In this document: positions 1 to 11,527 of the stretch, piece by piece
Position numbering within the stretch: the stretch's first letter is position 1
Layout: each line of letters opens with the position of its first letter
Assembly: GCA_965644295.1 (NCBI GenBank)
Contig: CBFFRP010000565.1
Coordinates: 35,953-99,952 of the forward strand
Length of the DNA stretch: 64,000 bases
Origin: Paraphysomonas bandaiensis
Lineage: Eukaryota > Chrysophyceae
Direction of reading: 5' to 3'
Translations under genes and position numbers: made by a program
Notes under the pieces: generated by a model
What the model was told of the DNA's origin: nothing
What the model saw: the letters and a program-made list of their open reading frames with translations, nothing else
The model's database searches: none

Positions 1-1
1 A

Positions 2-1273
2 GAAAAGTATTTTGGAAGGAAGCGTAAAATATTACCTTACCTTCGTGCTCAACTATATACAAGACCGATAGAGAGGTGTGATCCAGAGGCTAGAAACGAG
101 GTTAAACACTGTATTTATTGCCATTCTGCCTGATACGTCTCTGTTATTAGGTTTGCCGACGGTCTAACAAAGTTTTAGTGGGCCCAGGCACTTATGATGT
201 GGGTGACTACTGGAACCCAAAGTCATACAGCACAGTCGGGCCTCCAGTAAGGTATTGTGGGCAGACATTGTCATACAACTCTAATTTGAATCAGGCCTTC
301 TTCATTTATGGAGACGAAGTCAAAGCGCGACTTACACGACTTCTATGGAATACGGAGCAAGGAATACAACAAGAGTCCTCCCGTCTCGTCGGCTCCAACT
401 TGCCACACTCAGTCGTTGTTTCCGACATCTTCTGCTAGTATGACGCACTCACCTTCAGATATGCCAAAAGGAATTGGACCTCTGCCTTCTACACCAGTTG
501 ATCGAAACAAGCGACGTACGCACTCCGCTGGAGAAGCTCGTCCACGTAGTCCGGGGATGGTATTTAACAAGTCTTCACTTGAACCTTGCGGGCTCAGCGC
601 AGACGTTCATTTTGTTCGGATGAAGCAATCGAATGGCTCGAATTTTATTGTACCAGTACGTGTTTCATTTAGATACTTGTTTTGATGACACTCTAATTAT
701 ACCCCGCATCAGGTTTCTAAACGAGATGAGGAAAAACTGCAGTGTATACACGATGCTAAACCAATAGACACGTGGGCGCAGCCGAACACACCTAAGAAAG
801 ATTTGGTCGTGGCTTCTTCTCCTGCGCCTGGTGTATATGCGAACAAGTGGTCCTTTAATGAGTCAAGTGCTGTTGATGTGACGGATTCTTCAGAACAACC
901 AGTGAACTCACCAGTAGTATCAGAAGGTGCAGCGAGCCGGCAAGCCAGGTCTAAAGGAGCCACGGTAACTGGAAGGCTACCGACTCCGAATTTTTCCCGA
1001 AATAGCACTAAAGAGCACACGGGTCCCAGTGTGCCAACACGAACCCTTTCATATGAGCAGCTTCGTAATGAGAAAAAGTTCGCGAGCTTCGTTAACCCTA
1101 ACCCTAAAGTTCCTACGAAAGTTTCACTGTGTGTTTCCGAAAGAGCCGTAGTTTCCCCTGGTAATAAGACTTCTCTTGATGTTGCAGGAGAAGATAGAGA
1201 TGACATCATAAGCAAAGCATCACAGCGTTCTTTGGATATATTAATGAATTTTGAACTCGGAGAAGGGCATTAG
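2..1273 (+). CDS. STPG/SHIPPO-like uncharacterised protein, 3' part
   Basis: Four exons join in one frame: 2-100 (open at the window edge), 151-251, 295-655 and 713-1273, separated by GT-AG introns of 50, 43 and 57 nt. Phases agree at all junctions and give 373 residues to a TAA/TAG-type stop at 1273. The only recognisable motif is VGPGTYDV near residue 45, followed by a Tyr/Pro/Ser stretch, which resembles one sperm-tail PG-rich (STPG/SHIPPO) repeat found in microtubule-associated flagellar proteins. The rest is Ser/Thr/Pro-rich and probably disordered, with a more conserved-looking SYEQLRNEKKFASF segment near the C terminus. The single motif is thin evidence for function; that this is an expressed multi-exon gene is much better supported. 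The 5' end is missing. Confidence 0.62.
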
Positions 1274-3500
1274 CGTTGGGTAAACATGTGGTGTATATGT
1301 ATGTTCATGTCTATACAATATGTAACGCGTCAGATTAAGTTGTTAGTATTGATGTATGGATGTCAGCAGCCATTGTTGGTGACATTTCGAGGTACAGGAT
1401 GTTTATGTCTATATGTGAATATGTAAATAATATTAATACATGTCTTTTCCTTTTAACATTATTTGACTTAGTTAAAAATATATTGTGAATAGAAGACGGT
1501 ACTGTTGTTATAATTCTACACAACCTATGGCACGCACCTTATATATATAACTTAATAGGCTTCCCACTTAGTTCATGTAAAATATAATTATATACTACAT
1601 TCTATATATTGTTGTCTAGTTGTAAATCCGGTATACCTTTTCAGACATAGCCATAAGTTCGACCCATTGAATCTTATACTATTTTATACAGTCAGTATTC
1701 ATTTACATACTACGTTTAGTTTTAAACATATCATTAGTGTTTACGTGCAGTACAAGTAATACTATTCACTTGAACATTATCAGTTACTAATAACTGCGCT
1801 ATTTTCATGAATGTAGAAATTTTCTCGAAACATATCTAGTTTGATAGTTTGTAGCATGACCAGTACATCAATACTACTGATACTACATTTATTGTAATTA
1901 GCTAGTGCCGTGTGTAATTGTATATAGCAGAGCTAGGGAACAATATATTGCAACATATTATGAACTAGCTTGGTAGCAACGGCATTGATGAAATTTTTTG
2001 CCCCTCGATCAATAAATATAGTTTACTATGTATTCTTCCCTGGCCCAGGTATGTAGTATATGTTATATGTCAGGGCTTGGTAACTATTAATGGTAGTGCC
2101 ATTATAATTGCCTGGACCTATTTCATACATTGTTATATGCTGTTTGCAAATTTCATATACTTATTTACTTCTCCATCATTTGGAATGAATAATATCAATG
2201 ATTCTATTTCGCACACAGCGACGATAGTCATCATTGATGAAAGAATTTCTTTATTTTATGCTGATAAGAGCCCAATGGCCCCAACCATTCCTAAAAATGT
2301 ATTTTGTTAATAAGAATCATATTTCAGCTAGAAAATAATTATACAACAGTAAAGAACGATGATGTGGCAGTGTAATTTACGGAGAGTCTTCTTCCCAGTA
2401 AATTCGGAAAATTCTCTGTGTCAAATTGGTTCGTTCTGCAATGATACAAGGTGAGAATGCACGTCTTGGTGTGTGAATCATATATACAGGGTGGATTCGA
2501 AATAAACGACAGTCCGATGAATGCTATGCTAAGTTAAGCTAGTTAGCTAGCTAGATGCTCTAGATTGATTCATATGAACACTAATATAAAATGCTATCTT
2601 GAAATACATGGGCGTTGCTTATTCTAATTTACTTGTAAAGTTATACATAAATTACCAAAAAAAAATCATGATTTTTACAATATATATATATCGAATAGAG
2701 AAATGACACAATTTTGAAAATAGCATATCTATACGAAATAATCGAATTAAAACGTCATCCACAGCGCAAACAAAACACAATGACATAACACTGACTATCC
2801 TGCGGTAATATTTATATCTTTCGATACATATATCGCGTAAATAGATATATATAAGTACAACTAAGCCAATATCAGATATATGTATTCCCGATACAAAAAA
2901 AAATCAAGAAAATTGAATGAAAATGATAAAAATGATAGTGCTAAATAAGCTATCTTGATCCGACTTCCCGTTGCTTATTTGAATTTTCTCCGATTTCTAC
3001 ATATCACCAAAAATTACGTCAAATATATGCTATACGCACAGACAGGTATATAGATACAAGCATCACACAGACCTTTATACTGCCTCCTTACAATTCCTTC
3101 TTTTGGTACTGATCCCACTACCACTACTGGACTCTATTTCATCTTCTGGTAGCCATTCCTCATAAATGAAGAACGATTAGATGGTCATAAGTCGATGTAA
3201 CCGCCAAACCTGTTGAAATATCGAAAAAGTCGATTTAAGTTGAGTTTATGATACGCATTGCAATAATTAGTGTAGTAGATGTAAAGAGAACATGTTTGCA
3301 ATGACATTTAATAAAATTTTATCAATTACAGATCAAAAAATGTTGAATGAAACGGTTACATTATACATAATATATGTGCTATACAATACAAAGGTGTTAT
3401 TGACTAATTAAAGTACTTACAATCGACAATCAACCGACTTCTGTCACGTTTTCCAGTAAAAATAGATGCAGAATATACTGCACCAGTGTCTGTCAAGTCC
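1274..3500. other. AT-rich intergenic DNA
   Basis: No convincing coding exon or RNA gene was seen on either strand apart from the MITE at 1928-2048. Short open frames here have AT-driven composition (Ile, Tyr, Asn, Lys) and lack splice support. Confidence 0.6.
1928..2048. mobile_element. hAT-type MITE, 121 bp
   Basis: Degenerate terminal inverted repeats (left cagagctagggaacaatata, right ending ttcttccctggcccag) enclose 121 bp with no coding content. The element is flanked by the 8-bp near-direct repeats gtatatag (1920-1927) and gtatgtag (2049-2056), one mismatch, as expected for an old hAT insertion. The ends match those of the better preserved element at 16584-17382. Confidence 0.75.
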
Positions 3501-4880
3501 TGATTGCATAGAAATAAATGAGGAATAACAATATGTATTATTATGTATATATACTACCTTCATATATTATCGCAACTGGTACTGCAGGATTGTTCGAACA
3601 CCGTCATTATCGACCTCTGAACCTCATACATCCCTCTGCCGCTGTAAGTGAACTGTACAACAACCTAGCTGATATTAGGGTTCTTCACCAAAGCACCAAT
3701 CTCACTCCTGCGGTACAACTTCATTAGCACTTGTACCGTCGTTGCTACATAGCAAATATACCTTTATCACCGTTATCATCTTATATAGGTAAAACTTCAG
3801 TGTCATATCGAAAAATAGAGGTGAAAGGTGGGAAGTTCTTTGCTGTGGGAACAGTAGCCCTCTCTGATGCAGCTCAACGAATTGATAGACTGACAGCACT
3901 GAGCCTTTATACTTCACTACTTCGGGGTCTCTCCTCCCACTCATCGGCTATGGTGCCTATGAGTGTCAATGACTTTATTGTTGAGGCGAAAGCGGACAAC
4001 ACAAGACTAAGATATTAACTCCAGGACCAACTCGATAGCCTGCTGTCACTCATTGACAAGTTCTGTGGTCTCTGTTGTCACAGAGACCCAGAGCGAAGGC
4101 ATGATATAGGCACTTCCTGCCGCTTCCGTTAATCCTGCAGATAACTTGTTCTCCCTCGCCTTGAGAGCTTCTTCTGCATACCAACTTCCATCCACCCCTC
4201 CACAGTTCTTCCGTACGCGGTTGCCACAACGGTTATTGAAATAGGTGTGATATTACGTCTGTATTCAACGTATATTACAAGGCAGAGTCAAAATCTATGC
4301 AACGCCGTTACCTCGACATAACACCTCCGATGACATCAAACTCACACCAAAACGCTATTAGAGGGATACCAAATAAATGAATAGACAGATATCTGATGGC
4401 AGATCTCATTCGCAGTCATATCAGCTGCGTGTGTGTGCTGCTCTGTGCTGATGTGAACAGAGACCGTCGAAGAAGTCTGAATATGCTGACTGCACAGCGC
4501 CTTTCGGCCCCTCTCCAGATCCAATAAATTACTCTGATCGCTGTTCCTCAGTCCTTGAGGATTCAGAGAGGAGTCTCGTCCCTCCTTCCTCTTGCTGTGT
4601 GCTCATCTCTGTGATTCTCATCCGATGGATATGAGTGCTCTCTCTTCCCTCTTGTTAGGCCTAATATAGGGTTATGAGATATGCATATGGTCACATGAAC
4701 TTACGCTGATCTCGTGTGTTGTTATTGTGGGGGTGAGAGCATCGTATGAGGGGTGTGCATGATGTGTGTGTGATGCTTGTCTTAAGAGGGAGGCATCATG
4801 ATCACTTCACTATCAAAATCATAAAATGATGAAAAAAAGTCAAAAAAAGTATTTTTGAAAAAAAAACTGAAATCTATCTA
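3500..4880. other. Intergenic region with broken coding-like fragments
   Basis: On the minus strand, around 4250-4030 and 3950-3780, short stretches have protein-like composition (for example a frame reading WYAEEALKARENKL and another reading RRDPEVVKYKGSVL), but they lie in different frames with stops between them and cannot be joined convincingly. They look like a decayed gene or transposase. I could not assign a family. Confidence 0.3.
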
Positions 4881-4892
4881 GGCCACTAATTA

Positions 4893-5022
4893 TAGTGGAG
4901 ACAAAAGACAAAACGACAAAAGACATTTTTTTTCATCAGAATTGTTTTTGTCGGGTGCAAATGGAGCTGAAGTTATAGTGCACACAGAAAGACAAAAGAC
5001 AAAACAGCGATTTTTTTTAGAA
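4893..5022 (-). repeat. gacaaaag-rich dispersed repeat, copy 1
   Basis: About 130 bp rich in gacaaaagacaaaa with a central ctataacttcagct-type core (read on the minus strand). It is the inverted counterpart of 6964-7105; both share the order Rich block, ctataacttcagc, spacer, rich block, ctataa. The two copies bracket 2.2 kb. Confidence 0.6.
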
Positions 5023-5205
5023 TTTTGAATTCTGCTCATTCTCTGCTCGCTAGATCTCACTGAATATACTGCGAAGCAAAGCATTAAGACTGACACAAGT
5101 CACAAGTGACTGTGTAAAGTTGATAGCATGATATTTCATGTGTGAGTGCATTGTCCCGAAAGTTGTCTGTGCAGGACATCCTTGATCAAACAGCTCATGA
5201 AGCAA

Positions 5206-5449
5206 TCTCCAGCGTCCAGTGAGGATCGCATAATTTCAAGAAGAAATGTCTACGAACGGATTGGCTACGATAACACACCATGGGGACTCCTTCTGAGGAA
5301 TACAAGGATAAGAGATCCCACAACTTGTGAAGGTATGACTTTTGGTATTGTATTATATACCATGTTACACTGCATCAGGCAAGAAATTCAGAACGCGTTT
5401 TCGAATTACGTATCAAATGTTTCAAGCACGATGCTTTTTATTGCCTTGA
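5206..5449 (+). pseudogene. Harbinger/PIF-like transposase N-terminal fragment
   Basis: Two exon-like pieces, 5206-5332 and 5379-5449, join across a 46-nt GT-AG intron with matching phase. They encode NVYERIGYDNTPWGLLL, then RDPTTCEGKKFRTRFRITY, then a stop. The pattern W-x-LL ... DP ... GKxFRxRFRIxYxxF resembles the region before the DDE domain in Harbinger-type nucleases. No DDE domain follows, so it is a truncated remnant. Another protein-like stretch (LSRKLSVQDILDQTAHEA) just upstream near 5145-5220 in a second frame may be its broken beginning. Family assignment is by motif memory only. Confidence 0.4.
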
Positions 5450-6053
5450 TTAGCATCATCATCACATTTATATAAACACGCTCAGCCTCTGCGAGTGCAC
5501 CTGATTTGAATGATAGTAAGATAAGGCGCACAATCCTGATACGCACGACGTGGTGACGGACACCTTGAAAGAGCTGGGTTGAAAGAGCTGGGTGTTACTG
5601 CCCTTAACTTCCTATACAGCATCAGATATGGCACTTAAACTCTCCTGTAATATTCTTGCTCTTGTTTCGAAGTCCAGGTTATAGATAGATCGCATGCACT
5701 GACATCATTATAATCTTCCACATCAGACGAAAGACGGATGATGACTTGGAGTGTTTGATGAACTCCTTTTGATAGTTGACTCATCATTGTGGTTTCTCTA
5801 TAATTTTGTAATATAACGATATCTATACATATGACTGCCAATATCATAATTGATACTTAAGATAGAAGTGAGTTTCTGTTAACCCAATATTGAAGTTGAA
5901 TGTGTATATTTAGTTTATTACAATATGTTGCCAATATGTTATATGTACAACACACACTACATTTCAGTTGTTTGTGTAGTTAGATCCCATTCAATATATC
6001 TGTGATTACATGCAAGATTAAATGCATCTTACAGTTAGATCATGTGATAATTA

Positions 6054-6817
6054 TTAGTCAATTGTAATAAACAAAGTTGTGAATTTAAAACTGACACTGA
6101 CAAACGTCATTATAACTAACGTGTATAATATAGTAACAACATATGTATAAAACAAACAGAACTTGCATGGATAACAGACAATCAATCGGACCAAGATAAT
6201 TACCATTGGTTGGCGTTGCTGTTAGTGTCATTGTCCTCGCCTTCGAGAGTTGTGCCAGCTCTCTTCTTATCCTTTCAGCTTCTTTACAATTCCAGGAGAG
6301 CTCCACCGTCTTGACGAGCAACTCTCTCATCTGCACGCCTGACGGTATTGTTTCGTCCTGCATCAACAAATATTACTATTGAATAACATTATAAGATATA
6401 TATACCTTATTCAAAAGGATAACAAAATCTGGAGTGAACTCATTAATGACTGACTTCCTTCTTTATTTCCAGTGTTGTTTATTTCTTCCAAATAGTTTCA
6501 GAGTTGATTCCAAAGAGTTCCTTATTGTATGTATGTATGTATGTATGTATGTATGTATGTATGTATGTATGTTTAAATCAACACACACTCTTCACCTTTC
6601 ACAATCTGATAATAGTTATGGTTCCTGCCGGAATATACTCGGTCAGGGATACGGTTTCATTGATGTAGATGTCAGTGCTTTCATTGTTGACAGGAGTGCG
6701 GCGTGTCGTAAGAAGTTTCACAGACATGTTTCTCCAGGCTCTGTAATCGTCGTGGTCTTGACACCATGGGTCTCCATGCCTGCCAAAGCATTGGCAAGCT
6801 TCTGCCAGTGCTTGAGA
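6054..6817 (-). CDS. Unrecognised multi-exon gene, 3' part
   Basis: Four minus-strand exons, 6817-6603, 6460-6406, 6357-6204 and 6115-6054, fit together with canonical GT-AG sites and consistent phase at every junction, giving 161 residues to a stop. The first exon begins after an acceptor (tttatag), so an upstream exon is needed, but the sequence beyond is the gacaaaag repeat, which may have displaced or cut the gene. The product has a Cys/His/Asp-rich start (GDPWCQDHDDYRAWRN), a beta-rich middle (EYIPAGTITIIRLRK) and a helical, charged part (CKEAERIRRELAQLSK). The intron between the first two exons carries a GTAT microsatellite. I recognise no family. It lies inside the 4.9-7.1 kb inverted-repeat pair and could be element-borne. 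Confidence 0.5.
6527..6572. repeat. (GTAT)n microsatellite
   Basis: About eleven uninterrupted copies of a 4-bp unit inside an intron of the minus-strand gene at 6054-6817. Confidence 0.95.
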
Positions 6818-6963
6818 CTATAAATCATTGCGCCCGGTGCTGTTCATCAGTGTGTATAACTATTAATGAAGCTCTATCGTGTAAAAATGTCTTCCACTCT
6901 CGATTTCTGTCCTTGAAGACAAAAAGACATAAATTTGCTTGCTCATATTTATGTCTTTCTGTC

Positions 6964-7105
6964 GGCCGAAGACAGAAAGACATTTTGTCTTTCGACGGAT
7001 TTTTGTCTTTTGTCCTCCTATAACTTCAGCTTTTCATGCTCAGAAGACTTTTTTCGGCAAAAATGTCTTCTGTCTTTTTGTCTTTTGTCTCACTATAACG
7101 AATCC
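6964..7105 (+). repeat. gacaaaag-rich dispersed repeat, copy 2
   Basis: Plus-strand text (gtcttttgtcc, tataacttcagctt, gtctttttgtcttttgtctc, actataa) mirrors 4893-5022 in inverted orientation. The pair may be the ends of a 2.2-kb mobile element or two independent MITE copies. Confidence 0.6.
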
Positions 7106-7249
7106 TAAACATGCGGATTTTCCTTCTTGGCGAGATGAACTCAAGAAAAAGTATCCCCTTTCGGTGGATTGAATAGATAATCATGAAGGACAAACCATTT
7201 TCTATCGTAGTACGTTCGGAAGAATACTTATTAAGACCCATCTCCGTGA

Positions 7250-7700
7250 TGATTGAACGAAGGCATGTGACTCGATGGGTATGATGTAAAGCCGTTGGCT
7301 TTTATAACACCCTTTGATACGTTTAATGACATAATAATGATACTTATAACAACGTATGTAGTATGCGTAGCTGGTTTAATAAGAAACGGATGTCTATGAG
7401 AAGAGTATTATTATGAGAAGACACATGAAGCAGACTACTAGGGTTTGCCCTCGAGCGCACGATTTCGGAGTTTGACACGGGGCCGACGGTTATGCACACG
7501 ATATCTCTTGCCTGTGTTATCGGGTGGTAGAAGTCTGGGGTGTTTGCGAGTGGGGGCAGAAGGAACTGAGTCTTGATCCAGGCAGAGGCGCCTCCCGTTA
7601 AGTTATTTGGACTGATAGGATATCCTATATCCTTCAATCAGTCGGTGTTATAGCGACTAGGGTTAGGAAGCATTGTGCGGTACTTCCTGTGTGATATTCG
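7250..7700 (+). repeat. Dispersed repeat family, copy 1
   Basis: Shares several blocks with the reverse complement of 17680-18060: an end block near ggcttttataacaccctttga, a tagtagactacta/gtagt block, a ccctcga..acgatttcg block and a cggtgttatagcg..gggttaggaagcatt block, in the same order. No coding capacity was recognised. A minus-strand open frame at 7344-7637 is not supported by a match or splice signals. Confidence 0.6.
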
Positions 7701-7859
7701 GTATCCGCTCATCGGTATGAGCAACCCTTTATGGGGATTATAGAGCTCTAGAAACTCTTGCCCAACTCATTGGGCTCGGATATTCCTAGATTTTCTATTA
7801 CCACACTCCATCGATTTTTGTCGGGGATCGTATAAACTGGTAAGAGGGGCTTTAGGCCT

Positions 7860-8389
7860 TAGGTGTAAGGATGGCATGTAGGTACATATATGTAATTTTC
7901 ATTGCGATTGTGGCCCACACTTGGTTTTGTATTCATGCAGCTAACGGTTGGAATGTGATTGTATATACCATGAAATGAGCTTGTGGGCAAGTATAAAATC
8001 AGGGGTTTTAATTTTTGTAAAAACTGTGAATTATTTTAAAAGATATGGACATACAGGTTGGTCGTTTATAAACTGTAAATGCATCAGCTTCAGCTAACGA
8101 GCAAGTTGCGTATACCGTATACTCTAGTATAGGATTTGTGTGACGCGACGTGTATTGGCGTTTTATGATGGCTATTAGTAGTAGTATGTAGATACTGGTA
8201 AAAGGAAACGTGCTGTTGGTGTGTCCTATAGGACCTAAATATTAATAAAAATAATTATTAACACTATACTATTGCATTCAAGCACTTTTAGAACCATTCT
8301 ACAACAACTCTTAAAAGTCTAGTAAAATCTACTAGAATTTCCAAAATTTCTGAAAATTTCCCACGTTTGCATATTGTTTACTTACGGTA
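7860..8389. other. AT-rich intergenic DNA, nothing recognised
   Basis: No coding exon, RNA gene or clear repeat was seen. Confidence 0.5.
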
Positions 8390-8589
8390 TACAGGATGCG
8401 AGGCCATTGGAACCAACACCAGTAGCTACTAAAAACTTCAACAATCGGTCGAAACTGGGAAACGCAAGTGAATGTAAATCAATCTTGATGGCACTGCCTA
8501 GAAATGCATCGAACGAGCCAACTGGTAGAGATGTGGTGGATATGGTCATGACTCCAATATTGCCAAATTCAGCACGAAATGATATTTGA
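8390..8589 (+). pseudogene. Orphan exon-like segment
   Basis: After an acceptor-like tatacag at 8388-8394 a 65-residue frame runs to a stop. It is Asn/Pro/Ser-rich and contains no recognised motif. No upstream exon of matching phase was found, so it may be a left-over 3' exon. Confidence 0.22.
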
Positions 8590-8851
8590 TATCACCATAA
8601 ATTCAACTCACACTTCTCCAACTTTTGGTTCCAAACAGGGAATCATAACTGAGTTAGAATAGTGCAGCCGCATATACACCCTATAAAGGATGATGTGCTC
8701 GGATTGTTGTAATTTGTTGTGTGGTATTATTGTGTACGATCTCTTTCACACAATGACCTCCTGTTTCGATGTGTAATCCGTAAGTCACCAAGCATAATAA
8801 CATTGATGCACAATTTAAATAATAATACAACTTCTTATTTACTACGTTTAG

Positions 8852-9193
8852 CTTCACCATGATAGCTTTGAGCTGATTGAATGCGATGAGGACTCTCTAG
8901 GTTGTCATGATACAGATGCCCTACCGCTCTCTGTATATAACGTGCATGGTGATCACATGAAATGTTGTTGCAAAGGTATTGGGTATACAAGGGAAGATTT
9001 TAGCGCTGATGCAGCAATAGAAAGGTTTTACACGGCAGTCAGAGTGCTAATCATTGGGAAGGGTTACACCACAATACGCACGAATGATACTTCCGAGAGG
9101 TGTGAGGCATACTCGCTCCCTTCTGCAGTGACGTGTCAATGGAGTTATACTTACATTCGGGATAAACATTCAAAAATGTACTCGGTAGAATAA
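8852..9193 (+). CDS. Unrecognised exon, about 113 residues
   Basis: An acceptor-like cgtttag at 8845-8851 is followed by an open frame to a stop at 9193. The frame runs well beyond its first ATG (8942), suggesting a 3' exon rather than an independent ORF. Composition is balanced and protein-like: acidic first third (ELIECDEDSLGCHDTDALP), a Cys cluster (MKCCCKG), then a soluble-looking stretch (EDFSADAAIERFYTAVRVL). No family recognised and no upstream exon fixed. Confidence 0.35.
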   Translation, partial: LHHDSFELIECDEDSLGCHDTDALPLSVYNVHGDHMKCCCKGIGYTREDFSADAAIERFYTAVRVLIIGKGYTTIRTNDTSERCEAYSLPSAVTCQWSYTYIRDKHSKMYSVE

Positions 9194-9474
9194 CCCCTGC
9201 CACAAATGGGAATGGCTGCTCTGTACACTACAGACACTGTACAGACATATTTATTAATTGCCATATTATTATAATTTCCGGGAACTGGGCACATATTAAC
9301 TATTAATGGGCTATTAATGGTTACATGTTACCTGACCAAGGTATATGTATGTAGCAGTTCCGCGGCACCGTATATGCAACAGAATCAATGCTCAGTACGC
9401 CCTTGCTCAAGGTACTTTTTCGATAATATCCACTTTTGACATAATTGGACGGTTTAGCTGAACGTTGTATACAC

Positions 9475-10835
9475 CAGAGTTCGGTAACAATATCTTGTAT
9501 TGCAATATATATTGTAAAATATATTGATTGGAGGACTGGTCAAATATTCCATCAATATTGTTTCTGTTAATATGTAGCTGACAATATATTGCAATATGTT
9601 GCAATCAATATTATGATAGCCATATACACCAAACTTCTTAACTGTAGGGTGCAAAATATAATTCCATGTATATAAATATCCGGAAAGAAAGAAATGTGGC
9701 AACATCGGGCGATTGAGTATCATCCCTGTGGGTTTCAGTGAACATGTCATCTTTATCCATCATGCGTGCAACAGACAGCAGGTAGATAGACCGCGCCTAA
9801 TTTCACCAACACTCAACAGTGCTTATTATATCCTTTTACATTCTTATAATTCTGTCCTATCTAAAAACCCGTATAACTTAACCTGTTTTTCCATAGCTAT
9901 TCTAGAGATGGGTTTCTAGCCATAAATAGCTAGTTTCCACTTCCAGAAATATCCCTACAGCTACCTCTTATTATCCTACTATCTACTCCATATTGTGTCG
10001 TACAATGCCTACACACTACTAGTACAGTCAGTTCTCGATATTGTCAATGGATTGTACCATAGGGTTACAATTTCCAATTTCTTACCATACCTCATTGACG
10101 ATATCGAGAACTGCCTGTACCATAATACTGTACGGGTTGCCATAAATGTCCGTTACGTTCGTATGTACGGATAGTCCCGGTACAATCCAACCCCGTATCT
10201 GGCCTTAATACTCGTATCCTTTAACCTTGACCTAATCATCTTCTACCTCTTATCTCATGTTACTACCTATACTACTTCATCTTGGCCCTCATATCACAAC
10301 AACCTAATAATCCACCATTTCCACTACACCCAAGATTGCTACAGAAAAAAGCCTACTTTTGATGTTGTTTTCTAGTTTTATGTATCGCCAGCTCTGTTGA
10401 GTTTTGCTGCTTGTGAGTAATTAAAAGATGTAGTTTCTAAGATATTTGAATATAACCGTTACTCAAAGAATGTAGTTTGTACTTCCAATACATGTGAATG
10501 CCTGTTCAGTGCAGCAAAACTAATTATATCTTTGTGGCGCAAACGTATGCATCCTACCACACTACGTAATATTCTGTTGTTTCTAAAAGCTAAGCAACAG
10601 TTGTGGCCGGATTTAAGCATACTTCAATTAATATTGGATGAATATGGCGATGTTGACGTCACCGATGATGGCTCAGTGGATGAGTATGAGGAAATTTTAA
10701 TTATTAAGAAGTAGTGGGTTTGATTACCAATTATCAAGTGAGCTTATAATACAAGTACTAATAATTGAATTTAAAGATGTGTCTACTTACTGATTAAAGA
10801 TACTAAAATATTGCAATAATGTGATCAAAATATTA
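9475..10835. mobile_element. Decayed hAT element
   Basis: The left end (cagagttcggtaacaatatc) and the next about 190 bp align closely with the reverse complement of the right end of the element at 16584-17382, including shared text gattggaggactggtcaaat and caactgtagggtgcaaaa. At 10469-10714 it holds a hAT C-terminal coding remnant, and the bases after that stop match the other end of the 16.6-kb element (gtgtctacttactgatta). The left flank gtatacac resembles the GTATA-type target of the family. The right terminus is too decayed to place; 10835 is approximate. Confidence 0.7.
10469..10714 (+). pseudogene. hAT transposase C-terminal (dimerisation) remnant
   Basis: The frame reads ...ECLFSAAKLIISLWRKRM then HPTTLRNILLFLKAKQQLW, matching the hAT C-terminal signature (ERLFS-A...R..L.P.....LLFLK....LW). 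It ends in an acidic tail (DEYGDVDVTDDG). N-terminal zinc finger and catalytic core are absent. The same tail occurs at 16.84 kb, showing one family. Confidence 0.75.
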
Positions 10836-10839
10836 CACC

Positions 10840-11527
10840 ATTCGTTGATATTCGTTACAATTATATGCTCTCAACTACCAATCACTATTATCAGATCTTA
10901 GATAGGCACGATCTTATACAGTCAATATAGTTCAGTTCACTACGTAATTCATATCATATATTCATGTATTAATGTAATACTGTATTCTTCAAGTAAATGT
11001 CATGTTTCTAATACCTTAGAAATACAGCTCTTAATTGCTTACAAACAGACAAAACTCAACAGAAAAGAATAATACAGACCTAGTGAAGCATGGACTTAGT
11101 AACTTTCTCAGAATACACCAGGTTTCTCGTATGGGTGATGCAGATATTCTTGTGCAGATCTACGTTCAAACGAAGAAGTATGCATTGCATAGTTTATTCA
11201 AACGAAGAAGTATGCATTGTATAGTTTATTCGAAACTATCTCTACGCTAAGGAACGCCCTCGGAATGGGAAATGGGTGATATATCATGACCTTCATAGCA
11301 ACAAACACAAACAAGTAAAGCAAGTAAAAACAATATTGAGGAGGACACCGACAGTGCCCACTATATATCTAACATTTACATAATTGGAGAAGGTAATCCA
11401 CATATTCCTTTGTGCAGATTGTCTAAGTTCTCATATGATCGATTCTATATGGAAGAACATAAAAATATATATGTAATACATCAGATATTGATGTCGCAAA
11501 TTTAACTATTTTGTTCCGCTGTGTCGT
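10840..11527. other. Intergenic, AT-rich
   Basis: Contains only the short tandem duplication at 11165-11228. No gene was recognised. Confidence 0.5.
11165..11228. repeat. Tandem duplication, 2 x 32 bp
   Basis: Two adjacent 32-bp units beginning ttcaaacgaagaagtatgca differ by one base. Confidence 0.9.

Noticed and set aside
1089-1106. Telomere-like ttaaccctaaccctaaa
   Set aside because: Only two copies, inside a coding exon (VNPNPK); not a telomere.
709-1215. 168-codon minus-strand ORF opposite the first gene
   Set aside because: It overlaps a well-phased spliced gene on the plus strand and shows no motif.
7344-7637. 97-codon minus-strand ORF
   Set aside because: It lies within a dispersed repeat and has no recognisable motif or splice partners.
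9454-9750. Overlapping minus-strand ORFs of 65 and 98 codons
   Set aside because: They are translations of hAT terminal repeats rich in Ile, Tyr and Asn.
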